Assembly: GCF_002563695.1 (NCBI RefSeq)
Contig: NZ_PDJI01000004.1
Coordinates: 1,550,001-1,614,000, forward strand
Origin: Georgenia soli
GTDB lineage: Bacteria > Actinomycetota > Actinomycetes > Actinomycetales > Actinomycetaceae
DNA length: 64,000 bases
Reading direction: 5' to 3'
Below the pieces are notes generated by a model. That model saw nothing but the letters and a program-made list of their open reading frames with translations, had not been told where the DNA came from and did not search any database. The translations under genes were made by a program, and so were the position numbers. Positions 61,903 through 64,000 of the stretch are shown piece after piece. Position 1 is the first letter of the stretch; each line of letters begins with the position of its first letter.

Positions 61903-62850
61903 GTGACCACGCCCAGCTCCGACGACGCCCGCACCCGCCGGGACGGCTCCGCAGACGACCGCTCCGCCGTCGGAGCGCCCGAGGACGGCAGGACCGGCCG
62001 CCGTGCCGGGTGGGACGACACCTCGGACCTGGAGACGACGGCCGTGCGCCGGCAGGGCTTCCTGGGGGTGCGCGGCGACGCCCCCACGCCGCGGAGCGAC
62101 GCCACGGACGCGACGGCAGGTGCCCGCGACGCCGGCGCCGCCACCTCCCCCGACGCGCCGGCCGCCGGCACTCCGACCTCCACCGACGTGCCGGCCACCG
62201 GCACCCGCACCCCGACGAGGTCCGCGCCCAGCCCCGAGGACGCCGCCCTGCGCGACCGCTGGCGCGAGCGGCCCGCACCGACCGGTGACGCACTGCTCGA
62301 CGGCGCCACCCAGGCCACCCCACGCTCGCGCGCGGCCGCCCACTGGTGGGGCCTGCTCCTCACGCTCCTCCTGTCGCCCGTCGCCTGGTACCTCGTGGCC
62401 GACGCCGGTGCCCGCCTCACGCTCGGCGACAACAGCCCGTGGGCCCGCGGGGAGCTGAACCCGGCCGCCGTCGCCGAGCTCGCCGCCGGCTTCCTCGTCA
62501 CCGCCGTGGTGCTGCTGACCGCCCGCTGGTCCTCCCTGGGCGCACTGGTCACGGGCACGCTCGTGCTGCTCGCCGGGCTCACGTTCGTGGTGGTGCCCGC
62601 GGAGACCGCGGCCTTCCTCGAGCCGGTGACCACCTGGCTGTGGAACCTCAACGCCCTGGGCGGCAACGTCGCGCACCACCTGATGGTCGACGGGCCGTCC
62701 GGGCGCCTGGCGCTCTACGGTCTCGGCCTGCTCCTGACGGGCGTCGTCGCGCGCGGCGCCCGCCGGCGCGGGCGCGCCGAGGAGCGCACACGGGAGGCCT
62801 ACGCCCGCAGCACGGGCCGCTCGGCACGCCACGGCAACGGCCGGGGCTGA
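61903..62850 (+). CDS. Membrane protein with one copy of the four-helix module
   Basis: 315 residues. The first 140 residues are disordered Ala/Pro/Thr/Asp-rich; then PRSRAAAHWWGLLLTLLLSPVAWYLVA begins a four-helix module related to those in the preceding gene, with TARWSSLGALVTGTLVLLAGLTFVV third and GRLALYGLGLLLTGVVARGARRRGR last. GGAGG lies just before GTG 61903. Same strand as the previous gene, 147 bases after it. Function unknown. Confidence 0.82.
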   Translation: MTTPSSDDARTRRDGSADDRSAVGAPEDGRTGRRAGWDDTSDLETTAVRRQGFLGVRGDAPTPRSDATDATAGARDAGAATSPDAPAAGTPTSTDVPATGTRTPTRSAPSPEDAALRDRWRERPAPTGDALLDGATQATPRSRAAAHWWGLLLTLLLSPVAWYLVADAGARLTLGDNSPWARGELNPAAVAELAAGFLVTAVVLLTARWSSLGALVTGTLVLLAGLTFVVVPAETAAFLEPVTTWLWNLNALGGNVAHHLMVDGPSGRLALYGLGLLLTGVVARGARRRGRAEERTREAYARSTGRSARHGNGRG

Positions 62851-62893
62851 ACCCCCGACGTCACGCCGGCCGTCCCGGCAGGCACCCCGGGGC

Positions 62894-62921
62894 TGTCGGG
62901 CCCGGGCGAGTTCGCTATGTT
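62894..62921 (+). promoter_or_regulatory. Candidate acs promoter
   Basis: TGTCGG and TATGTT separated by 16 bases, about 70 bases before the acs ATG. Confidence 0.35.
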
Positions 62922-62930
62922 GCATGCGAC
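62919..62930. promoter_or_regulatory. Near-perfect palindrome at the acs start site
   Basis: GTTGCATGCGAC is palindromic apart from one pair of mirror mismatches and overlaps the predicted transcription start, where an operator would act. Confidence 0.35.
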
Positions 62931-62991
62931 AGTTTGTGTGACCCGCAGCACTGCAGCGACGCACGAAGACCCTCGCCCCAGGAGGACGCAG

Positions 62992-64000
62992 ATGTCCCAG
63001 CAGGACGCCACCACCACACCCCAGGCCGCCGAGGCGGACCTCGAGAATCTTCTCCGCGAGACCCGGGCGTTCCCGCCGAGCCCCGAGTTCGCGGCGCAGG
63101 CCAACGCCACCGCCGAGATGTACGAGCGGGCGGCGGCGGACCGCGAGGGGTTCTGGGCGGAGCAGGCGCGTGAGCTGCTGACCTGGTCGAAGGACTTCAC
63201 CGAGGTCCTCGACTTCTCGGGCGCCCCGGTCGCGCGCTGGTTCGCCGACGGCCAGCTCAACGCCACCTACAACGCGGTCGACCGGCACGTGGAGGCGGGC
63301 CTGGGCGACCGGGTGGCCATCCACTTCGAGGGTGAGCCGGGCGACACCCGCACGATCACCTACGCCGACCTGAAGGAGCAGACGTCCCGGGCGGCCAACG
63401 CCCTGACCGAGCTCGGCGTGCGGACCGGCGACCGCGTGGCCATCTACCTGCCGATGATCCCCGAGGCGATCGTCGCGATGCTGGCCTGCGCCCGGATCGG
63501 CGCCCCCCACTCCGTGGTCTTCGGCGGCTTCTCCGCCGAGGCGCTGCACAGCCGCATCAACGACGCCGACGCCCGCGTGGTCATCACGGCCGACGGCGGC
63601 TACCGCCGCGGCAAGCCCAGCGCGCTCAAGCCCGCCGTGGACGAGGCGCTGGCCAAGGGCACCCCCGTCGAGCACGTGCTCGTCGTCGAGCGCACCGGCC
63701 AGGAGGTCGCCTGGACCGAGGGCCGGGACAAGAAGTGGGCCGACGCGCTCGCGGCCGCCTCGCCGGAGCACACGCCCGTGGCCGTGGAGGCCGAGCACCC
63801 GCTGTACATCCTCTACACCTCCGGGACCACCGGGAAGCCGAAGGGCATCCTGCACACCACCGGCGGGTACCTCACCCAGTCCGCGTTCACGCACAGGAAC
63901 GTCTTCGACCTCAAGCCGGAGACCGACGTGTACTGGTGCACCGCCGACATCGGCTGGGTCACCGGGCACAGCTACGTCACCTACGGGCCGCTGGTCAACG
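62992..64000 (+). CDS. acs: Acetyl-CoA synthetase (3' end outside window)
   Basis: Activates acetate to acetyl-CoA through acetyl-AMP. The visible 336 residues include the N-terminal ACS domain ([19 protein letters not shown]), [38 protein letters not shown], the P-loop [15 protein letters not shown] near 274 and [15 protein letters not shown] at the edge. GGAGGA precedes the ATG. The C-terminal hinge and acetylatable Lys domain are beyond position 64000. It follows the Tad/Fic/membrane-protein block, as in mycobacteria. Confidence 0.96.
   Translation, partial: MSQQDATTTPQAAEADLENLLRETRAFPPSPEFAAQANATAEMYERAAADREGFWAEQARELLTWSKDFTEVLDFSGAPVARWFADGQLNATYNAVDRHVEAGLGDRVAIHFEGEPGDTRTITYADLKEQTSRAANALTELGVRTGDRVAIYLPMIPEAIVAMLACARIGAPHSVVFGGFSAEALHSRINDADARVVITADGGYRRGKPSALKPAVDEALAKGTPVEHVLVVERTGQEVAWTEGRDKKWADALAAASPEHTPVAVEAEHPLYILYTSGTTGKPKGILHTTGGYLTQSAFTHRNVFDLKPETDVYWCTADIGWVTGHSYVTYGPLVN

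Overview
The window is a 64-kb piece of a very GC-rich actinobacterial chromosome. CarD, Lsr2, SenX3-RegX3, an Ssd/Tad pilus cluster with a DUF4244 pilin and a DUF4032 protein all point to Actinomycetota. The absence of mycolate genes and the overall gene mix suggest Micrococcales (a Cellulomonas- or Georgenia-like lineage), but the genus cannot be fixed from sequence alone. No insertion sequence, phage, CRISPR array or rRNA operon was seen. Nearly all of it is dense core and near-core DNA.

Layout. 1-5.4 kb: a Ser/Thr kinase (3' end off the left edge) divergent from otsA-otsB (trehalose synthesis) and a UgpC/MsmK-type sugar-ABC ATPase. 5.4-5.7 kb: intergenic 19-bp tandem repeats. 5.7-12.7 kb: DUF4032 protein, the cysS-rlmB-hypothetical operon, a UMF1-type MFS carrier and ispF. 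12.7-18.9 kb: ispD, carD, a lipoprotein, senX3-regX3 divergent from phoU, gpmA and lsr2. 19-20 kb: a small membrane protein, about 650 bp of gene-free DNA and tRNA-Thr(CGU). 20-29 kb: secreted peptidase, holB-tmk, a Gfo/Idh oxidoreductase, topA and a YihY protein. 29-37 kb: GH65 phosphorylase plus beta-phosphoglucomutase, a PAP2 phosphatase and a fused isobutyryl-CoA mutase (icmF). 37-45.8 kb: a reverse-strand run of SDR, DedA-PAP2 fusion, rhomboid-like, glycosyltransferase and PIG-L genes, then a methyltransferase, nnrD and a histidine phosphatase. 46-51 kb: BCCT carrier, H+-pyrophosphatase and STAS protein. 51-64 kb: MrfA-like helicase, seven-gene Tad/Ssd cluster, HAD-IB phosphatase, degenerate Fic protein, two related membrane proteins and acs (cut by the right edge). 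The last block resembles the order helicase-Tad-Ssd-HAD-acs known from mycobacteria.

How the genes fit together. Two sugar modules are present: OtsAB makes trehalose, while GH65 plus beta-PGM breaks an alpha-glucoside phosphorolytically to glucose 6-phosphate; the UgpC-type ATPase could power import. Trehalose synthesis and the BCCT carrier both suit osmotic stress. SenX3-RegX3 and PhoU form a phosphate-sensing set with 11-bp-phased repeats between them. The Tad operon is joined by ATGA/GTGA overlaps and would build a Flp-type pilus or secretion apparatus.

The most unusual observations are: at least fourteen genes whose only start signal is a TANNNT box 6-8 nt before the start codon (leaderless); a DedA-fused PAP2 domain and a Fic-fold protein that have both lost their catalytic residues; a 4-TM membrane module present three times in two adjacent genes; and small tandem repeats in four coding regions and two intergenic ones.
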